This document shows positions 1 through 8,394 of a stretch of 28,158 bases of DNA, in pieces. The notes below the pieces were generated by a model. The model had not been told where the DNA came from. It did not search any database and worked only from the letters and a program-made list of their open reading frames with translations. This DNA comes from a virus. Location of the stretch: IMG/VR virus record IMGVR_UViG_3300027721_000059, positions 1 to 28,158 of that record; one strand, given 5' to 3'. The stretch's first letter is position 1; each line of letters begins with the position of its first letter. The translations under genes were made by a program, and so were the position numbers.

Positions 1-125
1 TTCTAAATAGTAGGACTCTATGACTCTAGTCTCACTTACGAGGGCTGTGGAAATAAGGGTCCTGTTCGCGCGAAAAACCCCTCTATAGCTTTGGAGTCCT
101 AGAGGGGTTTACATGAAACAACTAC
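1..125. repeat. Terminal arm of the 125-bp inverted repeat IR-A (left copy)
   Basis: These 125 bases are the exact reverse complement of 20900-21024, with no mismatch when read base by base. The arm starts at the first base of the window with the tip TTCTAAATAG. It carries the perfect palindrome TTCGCGCGAA at 65-74 and a bidirectional terminator-like hairpin at 75-110. Together the two arms bracket the whole virion gene module. It is not an insertion sequence, because no transposase lies between or next to the arms. Confidence 0.97.
75..110. terminator. Bidirectional terminator-like hairpin in IR-A left arm
   Basis: AAACCCCTCTA (75-85) pairs perfectly with TAGAGGGGTTT (100-110), an 11-bp stem with a 14-base loop. 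On the minus strand the stem is followed by TT, giving a short U run; on the plus strand the tail is TTTACA. Placed just before the virion genes, it would stop transcription entering this module from the left or leaving it leftward. Confidence 0.75.
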
Positions 126-215
126 GTAACAACGAATCTCACGATTCCTTATATATATCCCGGTTCGCAAATCTGTTTTGTTTTCGGGGATAAATAAAAT
201 AAATGCTCCAAAAAT
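126..215 (+). promoter_or_regulatory. Upstream region of the virion operon
   Basis: The stretch 128-151 contains ACGAATC and ACGATTCCTTA, a diverged copy of the TTAACGAATC/TTAACGATTCC repeats found before the small genes at 21.5-23.7 kb. Downstream, GATAAATA (189-196) ends 19 bases before the start of the small terminase gene and resembles the T4 late promoter box TATAAATA. A probable promoter for the virion genes therefore lies here, but neither a host-type -33/-7 pair nor a transcription start can be fixed with confidence. Confidence 0.45.
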
Positions 216-545
216 ATGTCCCTTAAAAAGATTATAACAGATTACTTAAAAGATAAAGACCTATACCATGAGTCTGATGAGATATTAGTGGATGAACTGG
301 TCTTTAATATAGACTTAGCAAAAGAGGCTAAAGAGGATATAAAGGCTAATGGGATAGAAGTTAATATAACTAGGGACCCAAAGAAAGAGCCATATTATAT
401 AAAGAATAAGTCTATAGACATATATCAGCAGGCCCTTAAGAATCTACAGGGTCTATTTAGACAGTTAGCCCTGTCTCCAAGTGAACGTCAGAAACTAAAA
501 ATAGAGCTCTCCTCTAAAAAGGATGAGTTCGACGAGATATTTTAA
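216..545 (+). CDS. terS: Terminase small subunit, P27 family
   Basis: This 109-residue protein should recognise phage DNA and load the large terminase for packaging. Residues about 30-95 match the P27-type small terminase pattern: an alanine/lysine-rich helix (DLAKEAKEDIKANGIEV), then a tyrosine/asparagine segment (YYIKNKSIDIY), then the hallmark LALSPSERQKLKIEL where the family has LgLsPxsRxKL. The position two genes before a large terminase supports the call. The start at 216 follows an A-rich leader (CCAAAAAT) without Shine-Dalgarno, as elsewhere in this genome. It is the first gene of the virion operon. Confidence 0.88.
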   Translation: MSLKKIITDYLKDKDLYHESDEILVDELVFNIDLAKEAKEDIKANGIEVNITRDPKKEPYYIKNKSIDIYQQALKNLQGLFRQLALSPSERQKLKIELSSKKDEFDEIF

Positions 546-547
546 TT

Positions 548-769
548 ATGGAAAAGTCAGTAGAAACAATAGCGGATAAACCGATGTATACTAGGATTCC
601 CACAGTAAGGCTTAGTATAGACAACTACTTAAGGGACCAGTTAATAGCTGAAGGAGTAGACCCAGATACTATAGTCTTCGAAACTGAAGAGCTTCCTAGA
701 GATAGTAGATGTTGTAAAAAGATATTAGTAAAAGCCCATGGAACAACAACTGAAGAAGAGGGGTCTTAA
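548..769 (+). CDS. Small protein between the terminase subunits, function unknown
   Basis: A 73-residue protein starting two bases after the small terminase stop, so it is probably translated from the same message. No family is recognised. It has a central segment (residues about 20-50, RLSIDNYLRDQLIAEGVDPD) and a charged end with a Cys-Cys pair (RDSRCCKK) and an acidic tail. The position suggests a packaging accessory or an HNH-less remnant, but nothing in the sequence proves either. Confidence 0.6.
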   Translation: MEKSVETIADKPMYTRIPTVRLSIDNYLRDQLIAEGVDPDTIVFETEELPRDSRCCKKILVKAHGTTTEEEGS

Positions 770-869
770 TAAGCTCTATTATATGACTAAGGCTGCAGAG
801 AGTAAGAATATAGCCCATGCTATATTAATAGTTCACTTCGTAAGACACCTAGATAGATTATGCAATTAG
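738..869 (+). CDS. Possible 43-residue overlapping ORF before the large terminase
   Basis: An ATG at 738, inside the end of the preceding gene, opens a frame that fills the otherwise unexplained 90 bases before the large terminase and ends at TAG 867-869, ten bases into that gene. The product begins MEQQLKKRGLNKLYYMTKAA and has a hydrophobic, histidine-containing centre (IAHAILIVHFVRHLDRL). Double overlap is common in tightly packed phage operons, so it could be a real coupled gene. It may equally be a chance frame; a start at 783 would give 28 residues. Confidence 0.35.
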   Translation: MEQQLKKRGLNKLYYMTKAAESKNIAHAILIVHFVRHLDRLCN

Positions 870-2524
870 AAGAATATGTAAAGAGATGCTGGGACCTAGT
901 AGAGGAGTATATTACAGGAGTAACGAATGAAACTATAATAACTAATAAATGGGTTAAGCTCTCTGTAAAGAACTTCTTAAAAGACCTGAACAGAGAAGAC
1001 CTCGAATATAGAACTGAAGCAGTAGATAGAGTCTTCAAGTTTTTCTATTTCATACGGATTAATAAATCCAATAGATATTCCAGGTTCGAACCACTTCCTT
1101 TCCAAGCTTTCATACTAGCGGCTCTGTTCGGGTTTTTTTATAAGAAGACAGGTAAGAGAAGATATAAGTATGTCTTTCTCTTTATGGCCCGAAAGAACGG
1201 TAAGAGCGTTTTTTCAGCAGCTCTGCAGCTATACTTCTTAGTCGCAGATGGAGTAGCAGACCCTCAGTCTTTACTATTAGCCTCTACAAGAGAACAGGCC
1301 TCTATATGTCTGGAATATGCTACAGGTATAATAAACAACTCTCCTGCTCTTTCTAAGCGACTGGAAGCTCAAAGATATAAAATCATATTTAGGGATAGAA
1401 CTAAAGGAGGATTTAGTAAGACCTTAGCCTCTATAGCTCATAAGCTAGATGGATATTCTGCAAATGGAGCTATATTAGATGAGATACACAGCTACCCCGA
1501 CGACAAGCTTTTTAATGTTGTAAAGTCCTCGACCTTAGCTAGGGAGAATCCTATGCTCTTTCTTATATCTACGGCTGGATATAGTCTAACCTCTTTCTGC
1601 TATAACTTTCTTCTATATTCTAAGAACGTTCTTAATGGAGATATAGTAGATGACACGCTATTTCCAATGCTATACTGTATAGATGACAATGACGATTATA
1701 AAGACCCTTCGGTATGGATTAAGGCTAATCCTGCTTTAGGAGAGATAAATCACTTAGACGACCTACTTAGCGAGTTTAATCAGAGTAAATACTCAAAGAC
1801 CCAAATAGATAACTTTCTTACTAAACACTTAAACATATTTGTCGACCAGGAGAGAGCCTGGATTCCTAACGAAACCTTAACGAAGTCTATTCGAGACTTC
1901 GATGAGAAGGAGCTATACGGTAAGGAATGCTATATAGGAGTGGATTTATCTTCAACGAGAGACCTAACAGCCCTAGTATGCTTAATTCCGAATCAGGATA
2001 AATACTATGTTCTTCCTTATTTCTTCATGGCTAATAATGCAGAGAAGTTTTTAAGAAGTGGAGGAGTCAACTTAAAGACATGGATAGAAGAAGGATTCGT
2101 TACTCTATGTCAGACTCCGACGGTGGATTACGATTTAATAGCTGAGAAGTTTAGGGAACTAAATGACAAGTTCGATATTCGACTATGTTCGTATGACCCT
2201 TATAATATAGCTTCTATAATAAACAAGCTATATGAAATAGGTATACCAATGGGTCCTTTCGAACAGAGAGCTATTCGTTTTAATGAGCCTCTTAAGAAAC
2301 TGGAAAAAGAGTTTTTCAATGAGAATATAATAATGAAAAGCCCAGTTATAAAATGGAACATAAACAACGCTATTTTACAAAGGGACCAAAACGGGAACAT
2401 AAAAATGGATAAGAACCGCTCTCTCGATAGTATAGATGGAGCCGTAGCTTTAGGAATGGCGATGGGAGCTTATGAACAGACAAACAGGGGGACACTAATA
2501 AAATCGAATCTTTGGAATAACTAA
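860..2524 (+). CDS. terL: Terminase large subunit
   Basis: The ATPase-nuclease motor that packages DNA into proheads, 554 residues, of normal length. The ATPase domain shows a Walker A-like loop ARKNGKS (residues 110-116), Walker B GAILDEIH (203-210, with D207 and catalytic E208) and the coupling motif STAG (237-240). The RNase H-like nuclease follows: GVDLSSTRDLTA (D362), SYDPYN (D446) and SLDSIDG (D523/D526) supply the acidic metal ligands. The ARKNGKS loop and pairing with a P27 small subunit place it in the Terminase_1/HK97-type group. The start at 860 has the N-terminus MQLEEYVKRC typical of this group. Confidence 0.97.
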   Translation: MQLEEYVKRCWDLVEEYITGVTNETIITNKWVKLSVKNFLKDLNREDLEYRTEAVDRVFKFFYFIRINKSNRYSRFEPLPFQAFILAALFGFFYKKTGKRRYKYVFLFMARKNGKSVFSAALQLYFLVADGVADPQSLLLASTREQASICLEYATGIINNSPALSKRLEAQRYKIIFRDRTKGGFSKTLASIAHKLDGYSANGAILDEIHSYPDDKLFNVVKSSTLARENPMLFLISTAGYSLTSFCYNFLLYSKNVLNGDIVDDTLFPMLYCIDDNDDYKDPSVWIKANPALGEINHLDDLLSEFNQSKYSKTQIDNFLTKHLNIFVDQERAWIPNETLTKSIRDFDEKELYGKECYIGVDLSSTRDLTALVCLIPNQDKYYVLPYFFMANNAEKFLRSGGVNLKTWIEEGFVTLCQTPTVDYDLIAEKFRELNDKFDIRLCSYDPYNIASIINKLYEIGIPMGPFEQRAIRFNEPLKKLEKEFFNENIIMKSPVIKWNINNAILQRDQNGNIKMDKNRSLDSIDGAVALGMAMGAYEQTNRGTLIKSNLWNN

Positions 2525-2549
2525 TATATAGTAAAATAACTACTTAAAG

Positions 2550-3860
2550 ATGTTCGAAAATATAAAAAGACAATTAAGTTATGTCTTCGGAGGAGGCTCA
2601 AGTCAGCCAAGTATGGTTTTAGGAACTAACGAAACATATATAGACCAGGTTTTGGACCCTTTACGTATGGGGAATAAAAGAAATACCTTCCAAAACTCTG
2701 ATGCTGAAAAGGTAGCTACATGTATGACGGCTATAAAGGTTTTAGGAGATACTATGGGGCGTCTTCCTATAAATGTATACCAAACGACAGACTCAGGAAA
2801 CCAAGTAGATAAGTCAGATTATAGATATGACCTACTTCACTTTTCGCCAGATGGAATAATAACTTCCCAGGCTTTTTTCTCAGCGCTAGAATATAACAGG
2901 AATCTTAAAGGAAACGCCTTCGCTAGAATACATAGAGACCGTATGTCTGGAGACGTTATATCTCTGGAGCTTATTCCTTCTAATTATGTCGGGGGATATA
3001 AAATGGTCCGGGGACAACTATATTATATAGTTTACCTAAAGAAGGAAAACGGGAGCACAAAGGAGACCGTTATTAACTCCCAAGATATGCTTCACTTTAA
3101 GATGGTGACGAAAAATGGGATATGGGGGATAAACCCTATAGAAGCTCAACGTCTTAATCTCTCAACTTTATGGAAAGCTAAGAATACAGTAGATGTTTTT
3201 TATGAAAACAATGCTTTCTCCCCTCTAGTCTTAAAATCGGTTATTCCTGACCAGGCTTTCCAAAAGCAGTTCTCAGAAGCAATGGAGGGATTCAAGAATA
3301 ATAATGCTGGAGTTCCTAATGCAGGGACCCTTATAAAACTTCCACCCTTCACAGAAATACAGCAGCTCACAATGGACCCTGTAGATTCTAAGTTTATAGA
3401 ATCTCAAAAGTTCGATACAACTCAAATAGCTGCTTTCTATGGAGTTCCTCCAGATATGGTGGGGGTTTACGAATACTCCAAATATAATAACGTAGAGCAG
3501 GCTCAGCTAAACTTCAAGGTTAATACGGTAGCTTCTATAGCTCGTATGTATAGACAAGAGCTGGAAATGAAACTCTTAACCTCAGAAGAGAGAAAGGCTG
3601 GAAAGAGTATAGAGTTCGTTACTCAGGCCCTAGTAGAAACGGATATTGTAACAAGAAGCAACTATTATAGGACTATGCAGGACTTAGGAGTTATGACGCC
3701 TAACCAGATAGCTCTATTAGAAGGACTTCCTACTTTCCCTGAAGGAGATAAACACTATATGTCAAGTCAAACTCTTCCTATAGAGGATAGGGACTCTAAT
3801 AAAGCGGCTCCTCCTGAACCCGAACAAGGGGATGAAGAGCAAGAAAATATAAACGAATAA
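2550..3860 (+). CDS. Portal protein, HK97/SPP1-type
   Basis: A 436-residue portal that should form the dodecameric ring at the packaging vertex. Features typical of the HK97-type portal family are the early segment KVLGDTMGRLPINVY (residues about 64-78), the clip/wing region ALEYNRNLKGNAFARI (about 113-128), the motif FYGVPPDMVGV (about 302-312) and the stem-like helix ARMYRQELEMKLL (about 338-350). The last 25 residues are acidic and disordered. It sits between the large terminase and the prohead protease, the standard order. Confidence 0.94.
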   Translation: MFENIKRQLSYVFGGGSSQPSMVLGTNETYIDQVLDPLRMGNKRNTFQNSDAEKVATCMTAIKVLGDTMGRLPINVYQTTDSGNQVDKSDYRYDLLHFSPDGIITSQAFFSALEYNRNLKGNAFARIHRDRMSGDVISLELIPSNYVGGYKMVRGQLYYIVYLKKENGSTKETVINSQDMLHFKMVTKNGIWGINPIEAQRLNLSTLWKAKNTVDVFYENNAFSPLVLKSVIPDQAFQKQFSEAMEGFKNNNAGVPNAGTLIKLPPFTEIQQLTMDPVDSKFIESQKFDTTQIAAFYGVPPDMVGVYEYSKYNNVEQAQLNFKVNTVASIARMYRQELEMKLLTSEERKAGKSIEFVTQALVETDIVTRSNYYRTMQDLGVMTPNQIALLEGLPTFPEGDKHYMSSQTLPIEDRDSNKAAPPEPEQGDEEQENINE

Positions 3861-3899
3861 ATAGATATATGCCTCTAATATATCTCTATATTTAAGATT

Positions 3900-4718
3900 A
3901 TGCAAAATAAATCTAATAACATGAAATATAATAAGATTCAAGAGAGGGTCTACAATAGTAAGGACCTTCAAATAAGAGCGGTAGAGGATGAAAGCAAAGG
4001 AATGGTTCTAGAAGGATATGCCGCCTTATATAATGTTCGTTCTCAATTACTATTTAATCAGTTCTATGAAACAATCGAGAGAGGAGCTTTCGATAAAGTT
4101 CTGAAGAACAAAGAGTTAGACGTGGTTCTTAACTTTAACCATAACAATTCCCAGATAATGGGAAGAACGGTAAATGGAACCCTTACTCTAAGTTCAGACG
4201 ATACTGGTTTATTCTTTAGAGCGACACTCCCTGACACAAGCTATGCGAAAGACGTTTATAGCTTAGTAAAAAGAGGCGATTTATTTCAAAACTCCTTCGC
4301 CTTTCTCCCTTCTAAAAGAGGTTATAGGTCTGATAAAGCCGAAGACGGAACGGACCTATATGTTGTAACAGAAGTTCAGACGCTTCGTGACGTGGCCGTA
4401 GTTACTTTTCCTGCGTATAGCGCAACTAGAGTAAAAGCTCGTCAACTAGTAGACCCCGAAACAGGTGAAGAAATACCTGCTGTAGAGGTAGCTGAAGAAG
4501 CTCTTAAAGAAGTTATGGATTTAGTCTCTCAACTTCAAGAAAAACTTATGGCCCTTAAGCCAGAGGAAGAACCTGAAGAAGAGCCTGAAGAGGAACCTAC
4601 AGAAGAACCCGCTCCTGAAGAGGAACCGGGGGAGGAAGAAGAAGAGGATGCAAATAGAAAGCTGACCGAAATATATAAAAAGCGAATGAAAATCGTTAAA
4701 CTCAAATATGTAAAATAA
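3900..4718 (+). CDS. Prohead maturation protease, HK97 (S78) family
   Basis: A serine protease that cleaves capsid proteins during head maturation, 272 residues. The core holds GYAALYN (39-45), the catalytic histidine region NFNHNN (H81) and the catalytic serine in QNSFAF (S132), as in HK97 gp4-like proteases. From about residue 215 the protein continues into a helix and a Glu/Pro-rich repeat (units of EEEPEEEP) and ends in a basic tail (KKRMKIVKLKYVK). That tail is unusual and may serve a scaffold or capsid-interaction role. The start could be 3900 or 3921; both follow AT-rich leaders. Confidence 0.92.
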   Translation: MQNKSNNMKYNKIQERVYNSKDLQIRAVEDESKGMVLEGYAALYNVRSQLLFNQFYETIERGAFDKVLKNKELDVVLNFNHNNSQIMGRTVNGTLTLSSDDTGLFFRATLPDTSYAKDVYSLVKRGDLFQNSFAFLPSKRGYRSDKAEDGTDLYVVTEVQTLRDVAVVTFPAYSATRVKARQLVDPETGEEIPAVEVAEEALKEVMDLVSQLQEKLMALKPEEEPEEEPEEEPTEEPAPEEEPGEEEEEDANRKLTEIYKKRMKIVKLKYVK

Positions 4719-4729
4719 ATAAATCAAAA

Positions 4730-5824
4730 ATGAAAACACTCAAAGACTTAAAAGCTGAAAGGTCCCAGTTCATAACCAGGATGGAAGAAATCACTGGCCA
4801 AGATATGACCGATAAGCTACGTTCAGAATGGGACGGACTTAATGAAAAAGTAGAAGGTCTCTCTAAAGACATAGAAAGATTAGAGAAGCAGGAAGAACTA
4901 AACAAGAGAATGGTTAATTCAAATACCGTAGAGGAAAAGGAAGAATCCAAATCACTCGGAGCTCAGTTCAGAGACTTCTTAATCGACGCTGTCGAAAGGG
5001 GTGGAACTTCTAAGTTTTCCCTAAGGGCTGACCCTATTCTTTCAAGCACAACTACAGCAGTTATTAATAAAGAAGTTAATAACTCAGTAGATATTTTAGT
5101 TTCTCCAGGTGAAGCTTTTTTAAGAGAGCTAGGAGTTACTTTCTACCCAGGACTAGTAGGAAACTTCGTTATTCCTGCAATGGCTGAAGATTTAGCAACC
5201 TTCCCAGGTGAAGATGCAAGCGCAGCCTCTGCAGATATGACTCCAGAAGCTCTTACTTTAGCAGCTAGAAGGCTTACTCACTTCCAGGGCGTTACAAGAG
5301 AAACCTTAGCACAGACAAATCCTGCTATTTACAATGGAATCGTTCAGAATCTAGTAAACGGTTTTTGGAAAGCTGTAGCAAACGACCTCTTCGACACTCT
5401 AGAAGCTGATGCTGCTACTCAGATAGGCGGTTTCGGAGGTGGACCTGTAGTATACAGAGATTTAGTTAACATGGAAGCTTCCATAGGAGGTCTTTCTGTA
5501 AATACTCCTGCATACGTTACAACTCCTGCAGTTAAGGCTTACTTAAAGCAAACTGTAGAATCCACGTATGGAAAGAACATATGGATGGATGAGGAGATTA
5601 ATGGCTATAAGGCTTATGGCGTTCCCGCTGCTAATACTGACAAGATTTACTTCGGTGACTGGTCAAGAACAGCAGTAGGTTCATGGGGGAATCTAGAAAT
5701 AATCGTAGACCCTTATACTAAAGCTAAACAGGGTGAAATCGTTCTTACTATTGTAGGTCTAGTAGATACTGGATGTTTCAATAAGAGAGCTTTCGCTATT
5801 ATGACTGATGCTTCAGTAGTTTAA
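4730..5824 (+). CDS. Major capsid protein, HK97 fold
   Basis: A 364-residue capsid protein. Residues 1-75 form a charged coiled coil (LKAERSQFITRMEE, then EGLSKDIERLEKQEEL), the scaffold-like delta domain that the upstream protease normally removes; cleavage probably falls near residue 100, before the segment starting DPILSSTTTA. The rest matches the HK97-fold pattern: SPGEAFLRELGV, NFVIPAMAED, the A-domain region, and GVPAANTDKIYFGDW near the end. Codons are the cleanest and most biased in the window, as expected of an abundant protein. A hairpin lies right after the stop. Confidence 0.95.
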   Translation: MKTLKDLKAERSQFITRMEEITGQDMTDKLRSEWDGLNEKVEGLSKDIERLEKQEELNKRMVNSNTVEEKEESKSLGAQFRDFLIDAVERGGTSKFSLRADPILSSTTTAVINKEVNNSVDILVSPGEAFLRELGVTFYPGLVGNFVIPAMAEDLATFPGEDASAASADMTPEALTLAARRLTHFQGVTRETLAQTNPAIYNGIVQNLVNGFWKAVANDLFDTLEADAATQIGGFGGGPVVYRDLVNMEASIGGLSVNTPAYVTTPAVKAYLKQTVESTYGKNIWMDEEINGYKAYGVPAANTDKIYFGDWSRTAVGSWGNLEIIVDPYTKAKQGEIVLTIVGLVDTGCFNKRAFAIMTDASVV

Positions 5825-5832
5825 TCTATTTT

Positions 5833-5859
5833 GGAAGGGGGGCTAATAACTCCCCTTTC
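5833..5859 (+). terminator. Hairpin after the major capsid gene
   Basis: GGAAGGGG (5833-5840) pairs with CCCCTTTC (5852-5859) through eight pairs including one G-U, with an 11-base loop, nine bases after the capsid stop codon. No U run follows, so it may act as a weak or partial terminator or as an mRNA 3' stabiliser. Either would raise capsid protein yield relative to the connector genes downstream. Confidence 0.55.
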
Positions 5860-5877
5860 TTAAAATAACTTCTAGAA

Positions 5878-6408
5878 ATGGCTATTCCAGTTAAAACAAA
5901 AAGCTCGTGGCCTGTTTCTCTTTCTGAAGCTAAAAGACACTTAAGGGTGGATGAGGACTTTCATGATGATGATGACTATATCTCAGTCTTAATTCAAGCA
6001 GCAACAGAAAAAGCAGAAAGGTATATCGGAAAAGACATAGCAGAAACTACTTCTGTTCAGGCTCTATATGACTTCCTAGGGAGCTATTTATGGATTCCGG
6101 AAGGAAACTTCCGTTCTTTAGATTATGCTGTAACAGATACTTCTGTTTATGCAACTATATCTAAAACAGATATAAGATATAATGGAGTTTATATAGAGTT
6201 CGATACTTCTTATGATGCAGACCCGTTAACTATTTCATATTCAACTGGTTATACAGAAGGGGAATGTCCCCCCTCTATTAAACAAGCCGTTTTAATAAAA
6301 ATAGCTGACCTCTTCGATATAGACAGGCAAAGCTATACAGAGGGAAGTATAAAAGAGAGCAAAGCCTTCGAATACCTTTTGGATTCGTTTCGCTTAGTAG
6401 AGTTTTAA
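5878..6408 (+). CDS. Head-tail connector (adaptor), gp6-like family
   Basis: A 176-residue protein of the phage head-tail connector (HK97 gp6 / phiE125 gp8-like) family, which forms the adaptor ring under the portal. The N-terminus WPVSLSEAKRHLRVDEDFHDDD (read in parts) and the helix ISVLIQAATEKAERYIGKDI are typical, as is the later SYSTGYTEGECPPSIKQAVL segment. It directly follows the capsid gene, the usual place. Confidence 0.9.
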   Translation: MAIPVKTKSSWPVSLSEAKRHLRVDEDFHDDDDYISVLIQAATEKAERYIGKDIAETTSVQALYDFLGSYLWIPEGNFRSLDYAVTDTSVYATISKTDIRYNGVYIEFDTSYDADPLTISYSTGYTEGECPPSIKQAVLIKIADLFDIDRQSYTEGSIKESKAFEYLLDSFRLVEF

Positions 6409-6411
6409 GAT

Positions 6412-6741
6412 ATGATAACCAGTAAGTTAAGCAAACAGATAACTATAGAGAAGGAATCAACTTCTACTAATAGAGTGGGAACGCCTCAGGAGAGTTATAC
6501 TTTTCTAAAGGATACTTATGCGGATATTTATATTCAAGCCGTTACTACTCAATACTCAACCACTGGTTCGCTTCCTTTCTCCCAAACAGTCTTTACAATA
6601 AGATATGATGAAGACGTGGATTACAAATGTAGATTAATCTATAATAATAACTATTTCAAAATAGAAAGTATAGAGGAGATAGGCCGTAAACACTGGATGA
6701 GAATAAGATGCATAGTCTGGGAAAGAGCAACAAACTATTAA
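6412..6741 (+). CDS. Head closure protein (head-tail joining)
   Basis: A 109-residue beta-rich protein matching the phage head-tail joining (SPP1 gp16-like) family: an N-terminal strand pair ITIEKEST, a central DTYADIYIQ segment, and the C-terminal pattern CRLIYNNNYFKIESIEEI followed by a short basic strand. It is expected to plug the connector after DNA packaging. It starts three bases after the adaptor gene ends. Confidence 0.85.
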   Translation: MITSKLSKQITIEKESTSTNRVGTPQESYTFLKDTYADIYIQAVTTQYSTTGSLPFSQTVFTIRYDEDVDYKCRLIYNNNYFKIESIEEIGRKHWMRIRCIVWERATNY

Positions 6742-6742
6742 G

Positions 6743-7195
6743 ATGGAAACAGGGAACTTAGAGGGATATGATGAGATACTCAAACTGCTTCAGGAACTAG
6801 GAAACGACAAGGCGATTAATGAGATTCTTAAAAAATCTAATAGGGATATAATAACCCCCTTAAGAAATGAGATGGCTTCTTCTCTGTCCTATGCTCCATG
6901 GTTAAAAAAGGAGATTAGAGTAAGAGCAGCTAAGGTGGATGGACAAAGTCACCCTAATGCAGTTATGGTAGGGCCTACGTCAGATTCTTTTCTTATTCGT
7001 TTTTTGGATAAGGGAACTGTAGAAAGATATACAAAAGCAGGAAGATATGCTGGTAAGATTACTGGGAAACATGAAATAGAGCCTTTCTTCGATAATAAAG
7101 CTCCTAAAATACAAAAGGATGCTGCAAAAGAATATGGAGAAGCTCTAGTGAAGCAAACAGAAAAATATACTAAAAAAATAACTAAAAAGAAATGA
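6743..7195 (+). CDS. Tail completion/neck protein, HK97 gp10-like
   Basis: A 150-residue protein of the HK97 gp10-like family that caps the tail tube and joins it to the head. Supporting features are the N-terminal helix LEGYDEILKLLQELGNDK, the central RFLDKGTVER (family: fleyGT...R), and the late IEPFFDNKAPKI leading into a basic lysine-rich end. It begins one base after the preceding stop and overlaps the next gene by four bases (ATGA), so these genes are translationally coupled. Confidence 0.85.
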   Translation: METGNLEGYDEILKLLQELGNDKAINEILKKSNRDIITPLRNEMASSLSYAPWLKKEIRVRAAKVDGQSHPNAVMVGPTSDSFLIRFLDKGTVERYTKAGRYAGKITGKHEIEPFFDNKAPKIQKDAAKEYGEALVKQTEKYTKKITKKK

Positions 7196-7590
7196 GTTTC
7201 GCAACAGATATAAATGCAGTTTTAATAGGAGATGCTTCTATTAACTCTTATATCGATGGGGGGATTCACTATGAAAACCTAATCGATAACTGGTTAGCTG
7301 AAACTAATGATGATATATGGATAGTTTATGACTTTAATAAATCGGAGCAAACCGACTGCTTAAACTCTAAAAATGTCTATATGACATATACTCTAAATAT
7401 AGTAGTTATACAGAGAAGCACTAATACATATATCGATTTAATTACAGACCGATTAGTCGATTACCTTAATGGATATGAAGCTGGAAATATATTAGATATA
7501 GCTTTCGTAAGAGACCAAACCTCTTTTAATCAACAGCAAGACATATACACTAATACTATGGAGTTTAGAAGCTACTATTTAGAATCATAA
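7192..7590 (+). CDS. Tail terminator / tail completion protein
   Basis: A 132-residue protein in the position of the lambda gpU / HK97 gp11 type tail terminator, between the gp10-like gene and the tail tube gene. Residues about 27-60 (ENLIDNWLAETNDDIWIVYDF) and the beta strands that follow fit a DUF3168-like tail terminator fold, which ends tail tube polymerisation. The call rests mainly on gene order and size. Confidence 0.65.
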   Translation: MSFATDINAVLIGDASINSYIDGGIHYENLIDNWLAETNDDIWIVYDFNKSEQTDCLNSKNVYMTYTLNIVVIQRSTNTYIDLITDRLVDYLNGYEAGNILDIAFVRDQTSFNQQQDIYTNTMEFRSYYLES

Positions 7591-7624
7591 TATATAGAAT
7601 ATAACCAAAAATAATAATAGAAAA

Positions 7625-8047
7625 ATGGCTACACCCTTATTTTCGAAAAGTATGTCGATAGTGATAGATGGTTCTACCCTAATATGCGGCACGGATTTTT
7701 CGCTAGCAATCACTAAAGATATGATAGAAATCGCCTGTTTAACTGCTACTGGAGCTAAACAACAAGTCCCTGACCTTTATGGCTGGACAGTTTCTTTTAG
7801 CGGATTAAGAATGCAGAGCGCTTCTGTCGATTCAGGATATTTAAGCTACGATTTTTTAGCAAATAAGCTTATTACAAGCGATGCTTCTGTTTCGATTTAT
7901 ATCTACCCTGATGTTTCTTCAAACCACTATTTAAGTGGAGCTGGTTACCTCTCTAGCCTTTCAATGGACGGTGGAGTAGGTTCACCAGTTACTTTTAGTG
8001 GAGAAATAGCAGGAGATGGACCTCTAACTCAGCAGACTACGTCTTAA
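7625..8047 (+). CDS. Major tail (tube) protein
   Basis: A 140-residue protein resembling the TP901-1-type major tail protein family: the start GKS-like strand (LFSKSMSIVIDGSTLI), a central WTVSFSGLRM strand, and SPVTFSGEIAGDGPLT near the end, all beta-strand rich. It should polymerise into the tail tube. It stands between the tail terminator and the tail chaperone genes as expected. The leader is A-rich (AATAGAAAA) and there is no Shine-Dalgarno. Confidence 0.85.
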   Translation: MATPLFSKSMSIVIDGSTLICGTDFSLAITKDMIEIACLTATGAKQQVPDLYGWTVSFSGLRMQSASVDSGYLSYDFLANKLITSDASVSIYIYPDVSSNHYLSGAGYLSSLSMDGGVGSPVTFSGEIAGDGPLTQQTTS

Positions 8048-8100
8048 GATAAAAAGATAAAAACTCTTCATAGATATATAGACAAATAAAAATCTATTCT

Positions 8101-8394
8101 ATGAACTATTTAACTTACAAAGGAGTCGAGTTTCCGATTAGAGTTTCTTACTATGCTCTAAAACAGTTCCAGTTAGAAACAGGAAAAGGTATAGAGACCA
8201 TAGACCAAGAAATAGGTAACCTCGAGATTCTACTCTATTATGCTCTAATAGCAGGTTCAAAGGCTGAAGATAAGCCTATGAAACTGAAGAAAGAGGATAT
8301 GGAGTTCATGCTAGACGAATGCTTAGCGGATTTTAATAAAATCCTTATGGCTTCGTTTCCAGATTCTAAAGGAGGAAACGATAAAAAAAAATAA
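8101..8394 (+). CDS. Tail assembly chaperone, short form (gpG-like)
   Basis: A 97-residue protein, the zero-frame product of a lambda G/GT-type pair that holds the tape measure during tail assembly. It begins MNYLTYKGVEFPIRVSYYAL and contains a helical domain with EDKPMKLKKEDMEFMLDE. The gene ends GAT followed by nine A residues (8383-8391) and TAA. That run is the slip site that yields the longer fusion described in the next entry. It lies between the tail tube and tape measure genes, exactly where this pair is found in lambda and many siphoviruses. Confidence 0.85.
   Translation: MNYLTYKGVEFPIRVSYYALKQFQLETGKGIETIDQEIGNLEILLYYALIAGSKAEDKPMKLKKEDMEFMLDECLADFNKILMASFPDSKGGNDKKK

Noticed and set aside
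65-74. A protelomerase (N15-type) telomere site, because TTCGCGCGAA recalls its central CGCGCG
   Set aside because: The flanks of the palindrome are not symmetric beyond ten bases and no protelomerase gene is present; the likeness is too short.
153-200. A tRNA gene suggested by the GGTTCGCAAATC stretch
   Set aside because: No acceptor, D-arm or anticodon-arm pairing could be built around it.
820-1038. A minus-strand gene inside the large terminase start, and the other minus-strand frames at 2200-2400, 3762-3971, 4521-4950, 10659-10871, 13692-13988, 14475-14762, 21551-21733, 22009-22239, 22416-22598, 23874-24086, 26647-26835 and 27189-27425
   Set aside because: Each lies opposite a well-supported gene, has low-complexity or shadow-like composition and no credible leader or family.
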